From positions 1-64,000 of the forward strand of contig JANQRY010000010.1 of assembly GCA_028284345.1 (NCBI GenBank): a stretch of DNA of 64,000 bases. Reading direction: 5' to 3'. The position numbers and the translations under genes were made by a program. Below, piece by piece: positions 1 through 8,181 of the stretch. The DNA comes from Hyphococcus sp. Lineage in GTDB: Bacteria > Pseudomonadota > Alphaproteobacteria > Caulobacterales > Parvularculaceae. The stretch's first letter is position 1, and each line of letters starts with the position of its first letter. The notes under the pieces are model-generated. The model ran no database searches. It saw only the letters and a program-made list of their open reading frames with translations, and was not told where the DNA came from.

Positions 1-93
1 TCTGCCGCTCCCTGCAAGCAGGGCGCTCGACTTGCATGTGTTAAGCCTGCCGCCAGCGTTCGTCCTGAGCCAGGATCAAACTCTCAAGTTGAG
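1..93 (-). rRNA. rrs: 16S ribosomal RNA gene, 5' end only
   Basis: Read on the minus strand, positions 84 to 65 are the universal bacterial 16S 5' segment AGAGTTTGATCCTGGCTCAG. It is followed by the conserved GACGAACGCTGGCGGC and CTTAACACATGCAAGTCGA blocks, which run off the left edge of the window. Only about the first 90 nt of the gene are present. The exact mature 5' end (about 92-95) is inferred by analogy with other 16S genes. Confidence 0.97.
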
Positions 94-462
94 TTTGGAA
101 CCTGACCGCAATGCAGGTGGAATAACCTGCAAAATTACTGACATTAGTACGTCACAAAACAAAACCCCGAGTATCCTCGAAAGAATAAACGAAGTTTGGT
201 TTGTAAACTGAAAAACGTCAGTTGCGGTCGATCCTAAAGCTCCGTCTCCGGAGCTAAAGCCAGGACGCCGCCGCCCACGTTTCTCTTCCTCAGATATTCA
301 ATTGTCAAAGAGCCCGGGCCCATCGGCGTCGCCGCTTCAAAACCCAGCCGACTTAACCCCGCGTTAACGACGTTTAGCCGACAAAAAACCGACACTCCCG
401 AGACCGCCCCAAAGGATCAACCGATCCTGCGGCGGCCGTCCCGGCCGCGTCGGTGAGCGGCG
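94..462 (-). promoter_or_regulatory. rrn operon leader with boxA antitermination site
   Basis: This is non-coding sequence between the rrn promoter and 16S, transcribed leftwards. On the minus strand, positions 312-300 read GCTCTTTGACAAT, which closely matches the boxA element bound by NusB/S10 in ribosomal antitermination complexes. A GC-rich hairpin, GCTCCGGAGACGGAGC, lies near 240-255. The leader is about 360 nt if transcription starts near 455. A CtrA-type box lies inside it (353-368). No credible ORF is present. Confidence 0.75.
353..368 (+). promoter_or_regulatory. CtrA-type box inside the rrn leader
   Basis: Sequence TTAACCCCGCGTTAAC is a perfect match to the CtrA consensus TTAA-N7-TTAAC. 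It lies about 90 nt downstream of the predicted rrn transcription start, an unusual place for an activator site. It could act as a roadblock, serve another promoter, or be a chance match. CtrA is encoded in this same window. Function is inference. Confidence 0.4.
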
Positions 463-491
463 GATTTAGCGATCCGATTCCGCCCTGTCAA
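463..491 (-). promoter_or_regulatory. rrn promoter (-35 TTGACA, 17-nt spacer, -10 TAAATC)
   Basis: On the minus strand a consensus -35 hexamer TTGACA (491-486) is followed by exactly 17 nt and then TAAATC (468-463). A T-rich stretch lies immediately upstream (about 492-510) and could serve as an UP-like element. Position and direction fit a housekeeping-sigma promoter driving the 16S gene. The transcription start would be near 455. Confidence 0.75.
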
Positions 492-780
492 CGCAAAAAA
501 AACAACTTTTTCCGGCGCGTTTTCAAAGAGGAGTTCCCGCCGGAATGCGCCCGCCATTGCAGCCGGTCTGCGTCGCGCTAGAAACGCGCCCGCAAAATCC
601 GTCCGAATTGGGCGAAGAACCGTTATTTATAGGGGTATTCGGCGATTTTCAACCGGAGATTCGCGAATAGGGCGAGAAACCGGGCGACAATTCGCGCGGC
701 CTCGGACGATTGTGGAAATCTTGGTTTTTGCCGCCCTTGGCAGCGTTTTATCAAAACAAATCAAGCTAGAATCGTTTCTG
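492..780. other. Intergenic region between the divergent rrn promoter and the patatin-like gene
   Basis: I see no convincing gene, hairpin-plus-T-run or repeat here. A GTG at 712 opens the reading frame of the downstream patatin-like gene, but the 23 extra residues look non-conserved. A short T-rich segment near 495-510 probably belongs to the rrn promoter. Confidence 0.5.
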
Positions 781-1755
781 ATGGACGATATCGGCCAAGA
801 TAACGGCGAATCAGCGCCGACGGACAAGGCCCCCGCCCCTGCGCGCCAGCCCGTTTTGGGCGTCGCCCTTGGCGGCGGGGTCGCTCGCGGCTGGGCCCAT
901 ATTGGCGCGGTTCAGCGCCTCGATGAGCTTGGGATCAAGCCAGATATCGTCGCCGGCACGTCGGTCGGGGCCCTTGTGGGCGGGTTCTGGCTCGCGGGGC
1001 ATTTGCCGGCGCTTGAAGCCTGGGCCCGCAATCTCACCAAGACGCGCATGCTTTCCTATTTCGACGTGGTGCTGAACGGCTCCGGCCTGATGGGCGGCAA
1101 GCGCCTTGAAAAGATCCTCACCAAGACCCTGCCGGCGCAAACCATCGAGGACCTGCCGAAGAAATTCGTCGCTGTGACGGCGGAACTCGCCACCGGCCAC
1201 GAAGTGTGGCTGCGCCGCGGCGATCTCGGCCAGGCGATCCAGGCCGCCTACGCCCTGCCCGGCGTGTTCCCGCCGCGCGCCATTGACGGGCGCTGGCTGA
1301 TCGACGGCGCCCTCGTTAATCCCTTGCCCGTGTCGGCCTGCCGGGCCCTCGGCGCGCGCATGGTCATCGCCGTTGGTCTGCATGCGGACGCTTTCGGCGA
1401 AAGCGTCTCCAAGCGCCGCGAGAAATACGGGCGCATTCCCGATACAAGCGGCGCGGAACTCGAAGAAGCCGCAGGCGGCGGCCTGGCGGAAAAGCTGATG
1501 ATGCGCCGGTTGTTCCACGCCAATGAATCCGCCCCCGGCGTCGGCACGGTGATGATGGCGGCGTTCAACATTCTTATGGACCGGGCGACGCGGGCGCGTC
1601 TCGCCGGCGAACCGCCGGACGTGCAGATCACGCCGCAGACTGGCCATATCGGCCTTCTCGACTTCGACAAGGCCGACGAACTCATTCGCCTCGGACGCGA
1701 GGCGGTGGACTACGCCATGCTGCGCATCGACCGGACCATGGAACTGTTGCTTTGA
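781..1755 (+). CDS. Patatin-like phospholipase / RssA-type serine hydrolase
   Basis: Patatin-family lipid acyl hydrolase, 324 aa from the ATG at 781. Three family hallmarks are visible: the oxyanion-hole loop GGGVARGWAHIG (residues 31-42), the nucleophile elbow GTSVG (59-63, Ser61), and the catalytic aspartate motif DGA (175-177), giving the Ser-Asp dyad. No signal peptide or membrane span is evident, so a cytosolic or membrane-associated enzyme is likely, as for E. coli RssA. The substrate cannot be told from sequence. The frame is open back to a GTG at 712. I prefer 781 because the extra N-terminus resembles nothing in the family, although no strong ribosome-binding site supports either start. 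Stands alone. Confidence 0.85.
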   Translation: MDDIGQDNGESAPTDKAPAPARQPVLGVALGGGVARGWAHIGAVQRLDELGIKPDIVAGTSVGALVGGFWLAGHLPALEAWARNLTKTRMLSYFDVVLNGSGLMGGKRLEKILTKTLPAQTIEDLPKKFVAVTAELATGHEVWLRRGDLGQAIQAAYALPGVFPPRAIDGRWLIDGALVNPLPVSACRALGARMVIAVGLHADAFGESVSKRREKYGRIPDTSGAELEEAAGGGLAEKLMMRRLFHANESAPGVGTVMMAAFNILMDRATRARLAGEPPDVQITPQTGHIGLLDFDKADELIRLGREAVDYAMLRIDRTMELLL

Positions 1756-1882
1756 CAACGGGCGTCTTGTGATCGCGATTCTTGTTTGGATCACTTTCTC
1801 GCAAAAATTTTAGGAAATTTTATATCAAACCGCGGCTCGCGCGCCTGCGTAACCGGGGCATGGTCAACAAAAGGATTTCGAC

Positions 1883-2413
1883 ATGTCCCTGAAGAAAATT
1901 CTCGCCGCCGGCGCAGCGCTGACGATGGTCACGGGCGCCGCCTATGCCGGCAACTACGGAAGCAAAGACAAGGCCGCCTATGGCGACAAGATGGAAAAAG
2001 CCGACATCGTGGACACCGCCGTCGCCGCCGGGTCCTTCAACACCCTCGTCGCCGCGGTGCAGGCCGCCGGCCTTGAAGAAACCTTGCGCGGAGACGGCCC
2101 GTTCACGGTGTTCGCGCCGACCGACGACGCCTTCGCCGCCCTTCCCGCTGGAACCGTCGACACCCTCCTGAAGCCGGAAAACAAGGATCAGCTTGTTGCG
2201 ATCCTCACCTATCACGTTGTCGCGGGCAAAACGAAGTCGAAAGACCTCGCCGGCAAGACCCTCGACGTCGCCACGGTCAACGGCGCCAAAGTCTCCGTCG
2301 ACGGAACGGACGGCGTCAAAGTCGGCGGCGCCAATGTCGTCACGGCGGATATCTGGACGTCGAACGGCGTTATCCACGTTGTCGACGCCGTGCTGCTGCC
2401 GCCGACCCAATAA
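1883..2413 (+). CDS. Secreted fasciclin (FAS1) domain protein
   Basis: Small exported FAS1 protein of 176 aa. An N-terminal signal peptide (residues 1 to about 22, ending GAAYA before GNYG) precedes one fasciclin domain (about 38-174). The domain shows FAS1 motifs: [13 protein letters not shown], the H1-type [22 protein letters not shown] and the terminal [15 protein letters not shown]1 domains mediate adhesion or protein-protein contacts, and one-domain bacterial versions resemble mycobacterial MPB70. Length is typical. An AAAGGA ribosome-binding site lies upstream of the ATG and a strong terminator follows (2444-2472), so it is probably a single-gene transcript. The role in this organism is unknown. 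Confidence 0.9.
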   Translation: MSLKKILAAGAALTMVTGAAYAGNYGSKDKAAYGDKMEKADIVDTAVAAGSFNTLVAAVQAAGLEETLRGDGPFTVFAPTDDAFAALPAGTVDTLLKPENKDQLVAILTYHVVAGKTKSKDLAGKTLDVATVNGAKVSVDGTDGVKVGGANVVTADIWTSNGVIHVVDAVLLPPTQ

Positions 2414-2443
2414 TCATTGCCCCCCAAAAGTTGCGTATATCAG

Positions 2444-2472
2444 GGGCCCGCGCTGCAGCGGGCCCTTTTTTT
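2444..2472 (+). terminator. Rho-independent terminator of the fasciclin gene
   Basis: A perfect 8-bp stem, GGGCCCGC (2444-2451) pairing with GCGGGCCC (2458-2465), has a 6-nt loop and is followed by seven Ts (2466-2472). It sits 30 nt after the fasciclin stop codon and before the convergent AlgJ-like gene. Confidence 0.9.
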
Positions 2473-2477
2473 ACGGG

Positions 2478-3614
2478 TCATGTTCCGCCGGTCCGTTCCG
2501 GGGGCGCGAGCGGATGGACCAACATGCGTTCAACCATTTGCAACACGACAAAGTCGGACGGGTATTCATCAAGCACGGCCCGATCAAAGGCGCCGAGCTG
2601 GTGATGCGTAAAGACAATACGGCTGAACGATTCCCGGAGGAACGGAATAAGCGCGTAAGCGTAAGAGTCGCCGATCATTAGCAATGTCGGCTTGTCGTCG
2701 GCGTCGGTTGTCGTGATTTGCGTCGGAAACGCACCGTAGGAAAACGCGTCAACTTCCACCGTCTCAAACGGCGTCGCGTTTTTGATCGCCAGCGACGGCG
2801 CCGTTTCGGCGAAGCGTTCCTGCTGGTTCAGCATGCGGGCGAGATCGCCGGAAAATTCCGTTTCCCGGAAGTGAACGCGCGCCGCGTCGAGGCGATAGAG
2901 GGTTGGCGTCGTCTTTTCCAGAACGTCGATCAACGCCTGATAGCCTTCCCACGCGCCCCGCGCCGTCCAATGAGTGTCCGATTGATAGTAGAGTTTCGCC
3001 GCCCCCTTCCTCTCAATCAGCCGCGCTTTGGCGTCGGCGAAGGGCAGACCGCGCAGACGCGCGCCTTGGATCAACAGATCATGACGGCTCATGCTGCGGC
3101 CGGCGGAGACATAGTCCGGCAGATATTCTCCGTAAACGGATGCTTTCTGCGGCGCCAGCAGGACGGCGAACGCAGCATCGCGCGTCTTTGCAGCCTCGCG
3201 CAGCGCTTCGGCGGCGTCGAGCCAGGCCGCCGCCTCGCCGTCGCGAAACGGCGTTCGGCCCATATGCATGTCGAGGGCGCCGCCATCGGTTAAGAACAGC
3301 CAGCCGTCTTTGCCGATGATGGCCTTCTCTTCGCCGAACCCCAGATCGAGGCGCCTCGTCATCCACTGATTGAACGCAATCAGCCCATCGCGAAAGCCGA
3401 ACCGGTCTTCCAAAAACGCGTCGATGGCGCGCGGCGCGGCGTTGAGGTCTGCGACGCTCGCGGGCGTCCGCGGCCAGGGCGCGGCGGCGCGGTTTTCCAG
3501 CGCGGCGATGGCGTCCGACGGCGCGCGCGCAGCCAGCCCGGCAAGCGCCGGCAGAGCGATGATCACCAGAAAAAGAAACGAAATAATCTTGCTGCGGCGG
3601 AGCGGAAAGGACAT
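2478..3614 (-). CDS. AlgJ/AlgX-like SGNH O-acetyltransferase
   Basis: Putative periplasmic polysaccharide O-acetyltransferase, 378 aa. The N-terminus (about residues 11-30) is a signal anchor. Motifs of the AlgX/AlgJ SGNH-hydrolase fold are visible: IGKDGWLFL near 100, the catalytic SDTHW block near 213 (Asp and His) and GDSYAY near 315 carrying the likely nucleophilic serine. The gene starts 6 nt after the stop of the MBOAT gene, so the two form an operon. In alginate and similar systems, AlgI moves acetyl across the inner membrane and AlgJ/AlgX puts it on the polymer. No alginate biosynthesis genes lie nearby, so the acetylated glycan (exopolysaccharide, capsule or peptidoglycan) is unknown. 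Confidence 0.82.
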   Translation of the reverse strand: MSFPLRRSKIISFLFLVIIALPALAGLAARAPSDAIAALENRAAAPWPRTPASVADLNAAPRAIDAFLEDRFGFRDGLIAFNQWMTRRLDLGFGEEKAIIGKDGWLFLTDGGALDMHMGRTPFRDGEAAAWLDAAEALREAAKTRDAAFAVLLAPQKASVYGEYLPDYVSAGRSMSRHDLLIQGARLRGLPFADAKARLIERKGAAKLYYQSDTHWTARGAWEGYQALIDVLEKTTPTLYRLDAARVHFRETEFSGDLARMLNQQERFAETAPSLAIKNATPFETVEVDAFSYGAFPTQITTTDADDKPTLLMIGDSYAYALIPFLRESFSRIVFTHHQLGAFDRAVLDEYPSDFVVLQMVERMLVHPLAPPERTGGT

Positions 3615-3620
3615 GGGGGA

Positions 3621-5036
3621 TCAGAACCTGAAATAAATAAAGGGATTGTAGGCGCCGCCGGCGATCGACGTTGCGCTAACGAACAACAGCGCAAACAGTC
3701 CGGCCCATGCGGCGTTCATGCTTTGCGCGCGCAAGACCGGCGGCAAGCTGCGGCGCGACCAGTGGAGCGCGCGTTCCGCCAGCGGCGTCGCCAGCACCGC
3801 GCCGAGCAACAGGACGTTGCGCACGCCGTCGGAAACAAACGCCCGGGGGTTAGAAAGCGCGCCCTCGCTCGCGCCAAAGCCGAACATGGCGGCGTAATAG
3901 GCGCCCGCATCGCCAAGCGTATCAGCGCGGAAGAGCACCCAGCCAAGCGTCACCGCAAGCAGCAGATAAAAGTGCCGGAACGGTCTCCATACACGCGTCA
4001 ACAGCGCGGCGAGGCCCATGCGTTCGATCACCAGAAACGCGCCGTGCCAGGCGCCCCAGAAAATAAACGTCCAGGCGGCGCCGTGCCAGAAACCGCATAG
4101 CAGGAAAACAAGCGTCAGATTGGCGTAGGTGCGCCACGGGCCCGCGCGATTGCCGCCCAGCGGGATATAGACATAGTCCCGGAACCATTGCGACAGGGTG
4201 ATATGCCAGCGCCGCCAGAACTCCGTGACCGATTGCGCCGTATAGGGATAATTAAAATTGCGCGGGAAACGGAACCCGAACATCAGGCCGAGACCGAGCG
4301 CCATGTTCGAATAGCCGGCGAAATCGAAAAATATCTGGATCCCATAAACCGCGGCGCCGACCCAGGCGACGGCGAATGACAAGTCGGACGCATCGAGCGC
4401 AAAGATGCGGTCAGCCGGGCCCGCTGCGACATTGGCGATCAGGACTTTCTGCCCGAGCCCGATAATGAAAAGCTGCACGCCCGCGGCGAATTTGCGCGCG
4501 CCATGGCGCCGCGCGATCAACTGATTGGCGATGGTCTTGTAACGGACGATGGGCCCGGCGATGAGTTGCGGGAAAAGCGCAATGTAAAGCGCCGTGGTAA
4601 AAACGGACGGCGCCGGCGCCGCATCGCGCCGGTAAATGTCGATCAGATAGGACATCGCCTGAAAGGTGAAAAAAGAAACGCCGAGGGGCAGGTGCGGTTC
4701 GATCACCCAGGGCGCATCCGGCGCGCCGAGCGCCGCGGCGATGTTCGCGGTCGCAAACCCCAGATATTTGAACGATCCAAGCAGCGCCAGATTCGCCGCG
4801 ACGCCCGCCCCGAGAAACCATCCGCGCCGCCGCCCCGCAGCGGCGGCAATGGCGGTTGCAAAACCATGATTGGCGACGATGGAGGCGAGAATGATCGCCA
4901 CATAGGTCCCCTCGCCCCAGGCGTAGAAGAGGAGGCTCATGACGAGCAGGACGGGGTTCTTCCACGGGCTGACGAAGTAAAGCGCAATCAGCGCCGGCAG
5001 AAAGTAAAAGAGGAAGGGAACCGAGCTAAAGACCAT
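3621..5036 (-). CDS. MBOAT-family O-acyltransferase, AlgI-like
   Basis: Polytopic membrane-bound O-acyltransferase, 471 aa, with about ten hydrophobic segments starting directly at the N-terminus. The MBOAT signature is clear: TEFWRRWHITLSQWF near 270-290, DYVYIPLGGNR just after, and CGFWHGAAWTF near 318, whose WHG histidine is the catalytic residue in the family. AlgI-type proteins pass an acetyl group from a cytoplasmic donor to a periplasmic partner. That partner is encoded immediately downstream by the AlgJ-like gene. The length matches AlgI (about 470-520 aa). Substrate glycan unknown. Confidence 0.87.
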   Translation of the reverse strand: MVFSSVPFLFYFLPALIALYFVSPWKNPVLLVMSLLFYAWGEGTYVAIILASIVANHGFATAIAAAAGRRRGWFLGAGVAANLALLGSFKYLGFATANIAAALGAPDAPWVIEPHLPLGVSFFTFQAMSYLIDIYRRDAAPAPSVFTTALYIALFPQLIAGPIVRYKTIANQLIARRHGARKFAAGVQLFIIGLGQKVLIANVAAGPADRIFALDASDLSFAVAWVGAAVYGIQIFFDFAGYSNMALGLGLMFGFRFPRNFNYPYTAQSVTEFWRRWHITLSQWFRDYVYIPLGGNRAGPWRTYANLTLVFLLCGFWHGAAWTFIFWGAWHGAFLVIERMGLAALLTRVWRPFRHFYLLLAVTLGWVLFRADTLGDAGAYYAAMFGFGASEGALSNPRAFVSDGVRNVLLLGAVLATPLAERALHWSRRSLPPVLRAQSMNAAWAGLFALLFVSATSIAGGAYNPFIYFRF

Positions 5037-5147
5037 GGCGCGGGCCGCGTTGCGGCGGTTGCAAACGCGGCGTCATATTGCGGGACATGGGGGCCCCTTT
5101 CGCCCGATGCGGCGGGCCCTGTCAATTTCGCCGCGCGGGACCGCCCG

Positions 5148-5576
5148 TCAGCTCGCAATATATTCTTTCAGGGCCTCGGCTTCTTTTTCCGCCTGCTCGA
5201 TTTTGCGCTTGACCACGTCGCCGATGGAAACGAGGCCGAGAATTTTGCCTTCATGGGTGACGGGCAGATGGCGCACGCGCTTTTCCGTTATCTGCGCCAT
5301 CAGATCGTCAACGCTGGCATCCGGCGAACAGGTCGCCGGGTCCCGTGTCATGCAATCTTTGACGCGCAAGGAGAGCGCGTCGCCGCCCTTTTCGCCAAGC
5401 CCGCGCACGATATCGCGTTCGGACAGGATTCCGGCGATGCCGTTCTTGCCGTCCCGGACAAGCACCGCGCCGATATTCCGGTCGTTCAGGACCGCCACCG
5501 CGTCGGCGATCGTGTCGTCCTCGCTGACCGCGTAAACCTCGGTCCCCTTCGACTGCAGGATCTGCTCGACCTTCAT
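5148..5576 (-). CDS. Two-CBS-domain protein
   Basis: A 142-aa protein made almost wholly of a tandem CBS pair (about residues 7-60 and 75-130). Recognisable CBS strings include VLNDRNIGAVLVRDG, GILSERDIVRG, MTRDPATCSPDASVDDLMAQ, HLPVTHEGKILGLVSIGDVVK and a charged C-terminal helix. Stand-alone CBS pairs bind adenine nucleotides (AMP, ATP, NAD or SAM) and act as sensors. Which ligand and which partner cannot be told. A very strong Shine-Dalgarno (GGAGGAGG) lies just upstream of the ATG. The neighbours are a rhomboid gene upstream (78-nt gap) and the AlgI-like gene downstream. No catalytic domain is attached. Confidence 0.87.
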   Translation of the reverse strand: MKVEQILQSKGTEVYAVSEDDTIADAVAVLNDRNIGAVLVRDGKNGIAGILSERDIVRGLGEKGGDALSLRVKDCMTRDPATCSPDASVDDLMAQITEKRVRHLPVTHEGKILGLVSIGDVVKRKIEQAEKEAEALKEYIAS

Positions 5577-5654
5577 GGGCCTCCTCCTTCGCGCCTCTTT
5601 TGGCCTTTATATTGATGGGCTGCGGGCCTCGCCGCAAGGGCGCGATTTGCTGCG

Positions 5655-6464
5655 CTAGCGAAAGCCGCGGGCCGCGCGTTCGAAGAACGGATAGGTTAAC
5701 AGGCCGAAAAAATAGCCGCCCATATGCGCTTCCCAGGCGATGCCGCCGCCGCCCGCCATGGGGCTGAGCAACGCCGCCGCGACCGGGTTGTTGGTGAGCA
5801 CCACAAACATCGTCCAACCAATGACGGGCCGGGCCGTCAGCCCGTTGAACCTTGCATCCTCCGGTCCGAACAGGGTCGTGCGATTGAAAGCGAACCGCAC
5901 GAGCCCGCCGAGCAAGCCGAAGACGCCGCCGGAGGCCCCGACCAGAAGCGTGTATTCATCCGCATGCAGCGCAATGAACGCCAGCGCGCCGACGGCGCCG
6001 CACAACAGGTAGAACGTCAAAAACATCGACGCCGCAGCGAAGGCGGCGGACGATTGCAGCGCGCCGTCGGCGTTCATGCGGCGCGCAACCGGGGTGCCGA
6101 AGGCGAGGAGAAAAAGCGTATTCATCAGCAGATGCGCAAGACCGGCGTGAACGAACATATGCGTTACGAGGGGCGCGGCCATGGCGAGGACGCCGCCATT
6201 GGCCTCCGGTCCGCTGGCGAAGGCCGCCGGGACGAGGCCCGCGGCCTCCTGCGTAAGCCGCGCCGTGCGTTCCGGGGCGAAGGCCATAAACGCAAAGGCC
6301 GCGACAATGGCCCCGGCGATAACGAGGACGATCCCCGGCGCATTGACAATCCGGGACTTGTCGACCTCGCCGCCCGGCCTGCGCAGCCGGTAAGACGGAT
6401 TGTGGCCGCCGCCAGACTCTTCGCGGCCAGCCCCTTCGCCGCCAGATTCTCCGTTATCGGACAT
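5655..6464 (-). CDS. Rhomboid-family intramembrane serine protease
   Basis: Integral membrane protein of 269 aa with a soluble, glycine/glutamate-rich N-terminus (about 40 residues) followed by six or seven hydrophobic segments. Rhomboid hallmarks are present: HAGLAHLLMNTLFLLAFG (the HxxxN region), GASGGVFG near 176 with the catalytic serine in GxS, and AHMGGYFFG near 244 with the catalytic histidine. The Ser-His dyad is therefore intact and an active protease is expected. A large loop between the first and second segments is typical. GAGGAG lies 7 nt before the ATG at 6464. Substrate unknown. Confidence 0.85.
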   Translation of the reverse strand: MSDNGESGGEGAGREESGGGHNPSYRLRRPGGEVDKSRIVNAPGIVLVIAGAIVAAFAFMAFAPERTARLTQEAAGLVPAAFASGPEANGGVLAMAAPLVTHMFVHAGLAHLLMNTLFLLAFGTPVARRMNADGALQSSAAFAAASMFLTFYLLCGAVGALAFIALHADEYTLLVGASGGVFGLLGGLVRFAFNRTTLFGPEDARFNGLTARPVIGWTMFVVLTNNPVAAALLSPMAGGGGIAWEAHMGGYFFGLLTYPFFERAARGFR

Positions 6465-6638
6465 CGGCGCTCCTCAATCGTGAACCAACCGTTAAGAGCG
6501 GGCCGGCGCCCATACCCCTCTTTCGCCGCGCATCCGGCGAGAATACGCCAAAGTTAGCAGGCCGATGGTCCCGTCGCAAAGTTTTGTTCACCAAACCCGT
6601 CTAAATTTGGGCCAGCCAGGGATGTAACGGATCAAGAG

Positions 6639-7316
6639 ATGGCCGATCCACGCAAAACAAAAGGCCTTCGCGCGAGCGCGGCCGATATCGACAGACGCAA
6701 GCATTTGCGCGTCGACGCGCCGCTGAAAGCGCGGTTCATGACCGATGCGGGCGAGGAACGGCCCTGTCTTGTGGTCAACGCCTCCGCCGGCGGCGCCCTG
6801 ATGAAAGCGAAAACCCCGCCGCCCTTCGGCGCAAGCGTCGTCGTTTATATTGACGGGGTCGGCCGTTTCGAGGGCCGGGTCATCCGGTCGTCGGGCAACG
6901 TCTTCGCGGTGAACTACGAGAAAAAGCGCCGCAAGAATGCGCGCACCGCCGATGCGCTGACGGAAGTGGTCAATCGCGACAAGCGCGGCCCCGACCGGCG
7001 CGCCGGGCCGCGCATCCGCCACGACTCCCCGGCGAAGGTCTATTTTGACGACGGCCGCGTTGAAGACTGCGCCATTCTCGATATTTCGCTCACCGGCGCG
7101 TCGATCGAGATTTCGCCGCGCCCGCCGCTCGGCGCCCGTCTCATTCTGGGACGCATGAGCGCGAAAGTCGTGCGCCGGCACGAAAAAGGCGTCGGCGTTG
7201 TCTTTACAGGGTCGGCGGAGCGCATGTCGGACGTGATCGACGAAACGACAGGGCCCGTCCCGACCGTGGACGATGGCCTGCAAGTTGCAAAACCCTTCGG
7301 CAGGAAACCGCGTTAA
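6639..7316 (+). CDS. Tandem PilZ-domain protein
   Basis: A 225-aa soluble protein with two PilZ-like domains (about residues 18-100 and 121-200). The first contains DRRKHLRV and later NASAGGALM. The second contains GPRIRHDSPAK and later DISLTGASI. These correspond to the RxxxR and (D/N)xSxxG motifs that bind cyclic di-GMP, although the arginine spacing is not textbook in either domain, so ligand binding is likely but unproven. It has no output domain and no membrane segment, suggesting a c-di-GMP receptor or adaptor. The gene is followed after 24 nt by a GYF_2-domain gene in the same direction, probably co-transcribed. Pathway unknown. Confidence 0.82.
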   Translation: MADPRKTKGLRASAADIDRRKHLRVDAPLKARFMTDAGEERPCLVVNASAGGALMKAKTPPPFGASVVVYIDGVGRFEGRVIRSSGNVFAVNYEKKRRKNARTADALTEVVNRDKRGPDRRAGPRIRHDSPAKVYFDDGRVEDCAILDISLTGASIEISPRPPLGARLILGRMSAKVVRRHEKGVGVVFTGSAERMSDVIDETTGPVPTVDDGLQVAKPFGRKPR

Positions 7317-7340
7317 GCGGGATTTGACAGGACGAAATAC

Positions 7341-7925
7341 ATGCTCGCCGCTGAAAACTGGTGCGTTAAAGTCGAAGAAAAAGTGTACGGCCCGTACACC
7401 ACCGAACAATTGCGCAAATACGCCCATGAGGGCCGCCTCGCCGGCTGGTCGCTGATTGCGCCGGCGGGAAGCCGCGCCTGGCGCGAGGCGAGCCGCGAGA
7501 AATCCCTGGCGACGTTCTTCGGCGCCGAGACCGATATGGCCTCCGCCGCCAATGACCGGACCTTCGGGCGACGCGACCAGGCGGAGGCAAGCCCCGCCCC
7601 CGCCGCGCGCACGCGACAGGCGCCGGCGCTGGCCAATTTTCTCGTCATCTTCGAAAACGGCGAAGGCGCCGCCGGCCGGCTCGAATCGGCCGTGCAGTCT
7701 CTCGGCCGGGCCTTCCGCATCGCCGACAATGTCTGGAGCCTCACCAGCGATCTAACGGCCGTCGGCGTTCGCAACGCGCTGGCGCCCTATCTTGCGCCGA
7801 AAGAACCCATCTTCGTCGTCGACGCGTCGCGCGGGCGCACCTCCTGGCAGAACTACGCGCCGGAAGCGCACGCGAAAATTTCCGCTGCTTATACAGCGAG
7901 TCTCGCCAAGGCCCACGCATCCTGA
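7341..7925 (+). CDS. GYF_2 (DUF4339) domain protein
   Basis: A 194-aa protein whose N-terminal ~55 residues match the GYF_2/DUF4339 pattern: WCVKVEEKVYGPYTTEQLRKYAHEGRL is in the expected order (aromatic start, GPY, QLR, GRL), followed by the W-containing tail SRAWREAS. GYF_2 modules bind proline-rich or terminal peptides. The middle (about 70-98) is low-complexity. The C-terminal ~90 residues (from FLVIFENGEG) are unrecognised but look folded and could bind a small ligand or protein. Likely partner of the upstream PilZ protein. Function unknown. Confidence 0.7.
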   Translation: MLAAENWCVKVEEKVYGPYTTEQLRKYAHEGRLAGWSLIAPAGSRAWREASREKSLATFFGAETDMASAANDRTFGRRDQAEASPAPAARTRQAPALANFLVIFENGEGAAGRLESAVQSLGRAFRIADNVWSLTSDLTAVGVRNALAPYLAPKEPIFVVDASRGRTSWQNYAPEAHAKISAAYTASLAKAHAS

Positions 7926-8181
7926 TCGACGCCGTCAAGCGTTAAGCTTCGCGAATTTTTCGTGACGACTGCCTTTCCCCTATGGGCGCGGGGGCAAATC
8001 ACCTTATGAATGTTCCCGGTTGCTGAATCGCGTAGTGCGTCAGGCGGTGTAATGCCAGTGAGCGGCATAGGGGATGTCCCTTTGACAACCGGCTTGCCTT
8101 GCAAGCCTCGCTTCACCGACGTTGCGCGCCATTCAGCGATCTTCACCTCAGTTGATCCCCTCTCACATTCAGGAGACACGA
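7926..8181 (+). other. Long non-coding leader upstream of phoH
   Basis: 256 bp lie between the GYF_2 gene and phoH. I see no tRNA, known riboswitch core or strong promoter pair. It probably holds the phoH promoter and a long 5' leader. Short repeats (GGCTTGCCTTGCAAGCC near 8090-8106 can fold into a hairpin) are present. The Shine-Dalgarno AGGAG at 8171-8175 fixes the phoH start. Confidence 0.4.

Noticed and set aside
811-1794. 327-aa minus-strand frame opposite the patatin-like gene
   Set aside because: Shadow frame; the plus-strand protein carries GGGxARG, GTSVG and DGA.
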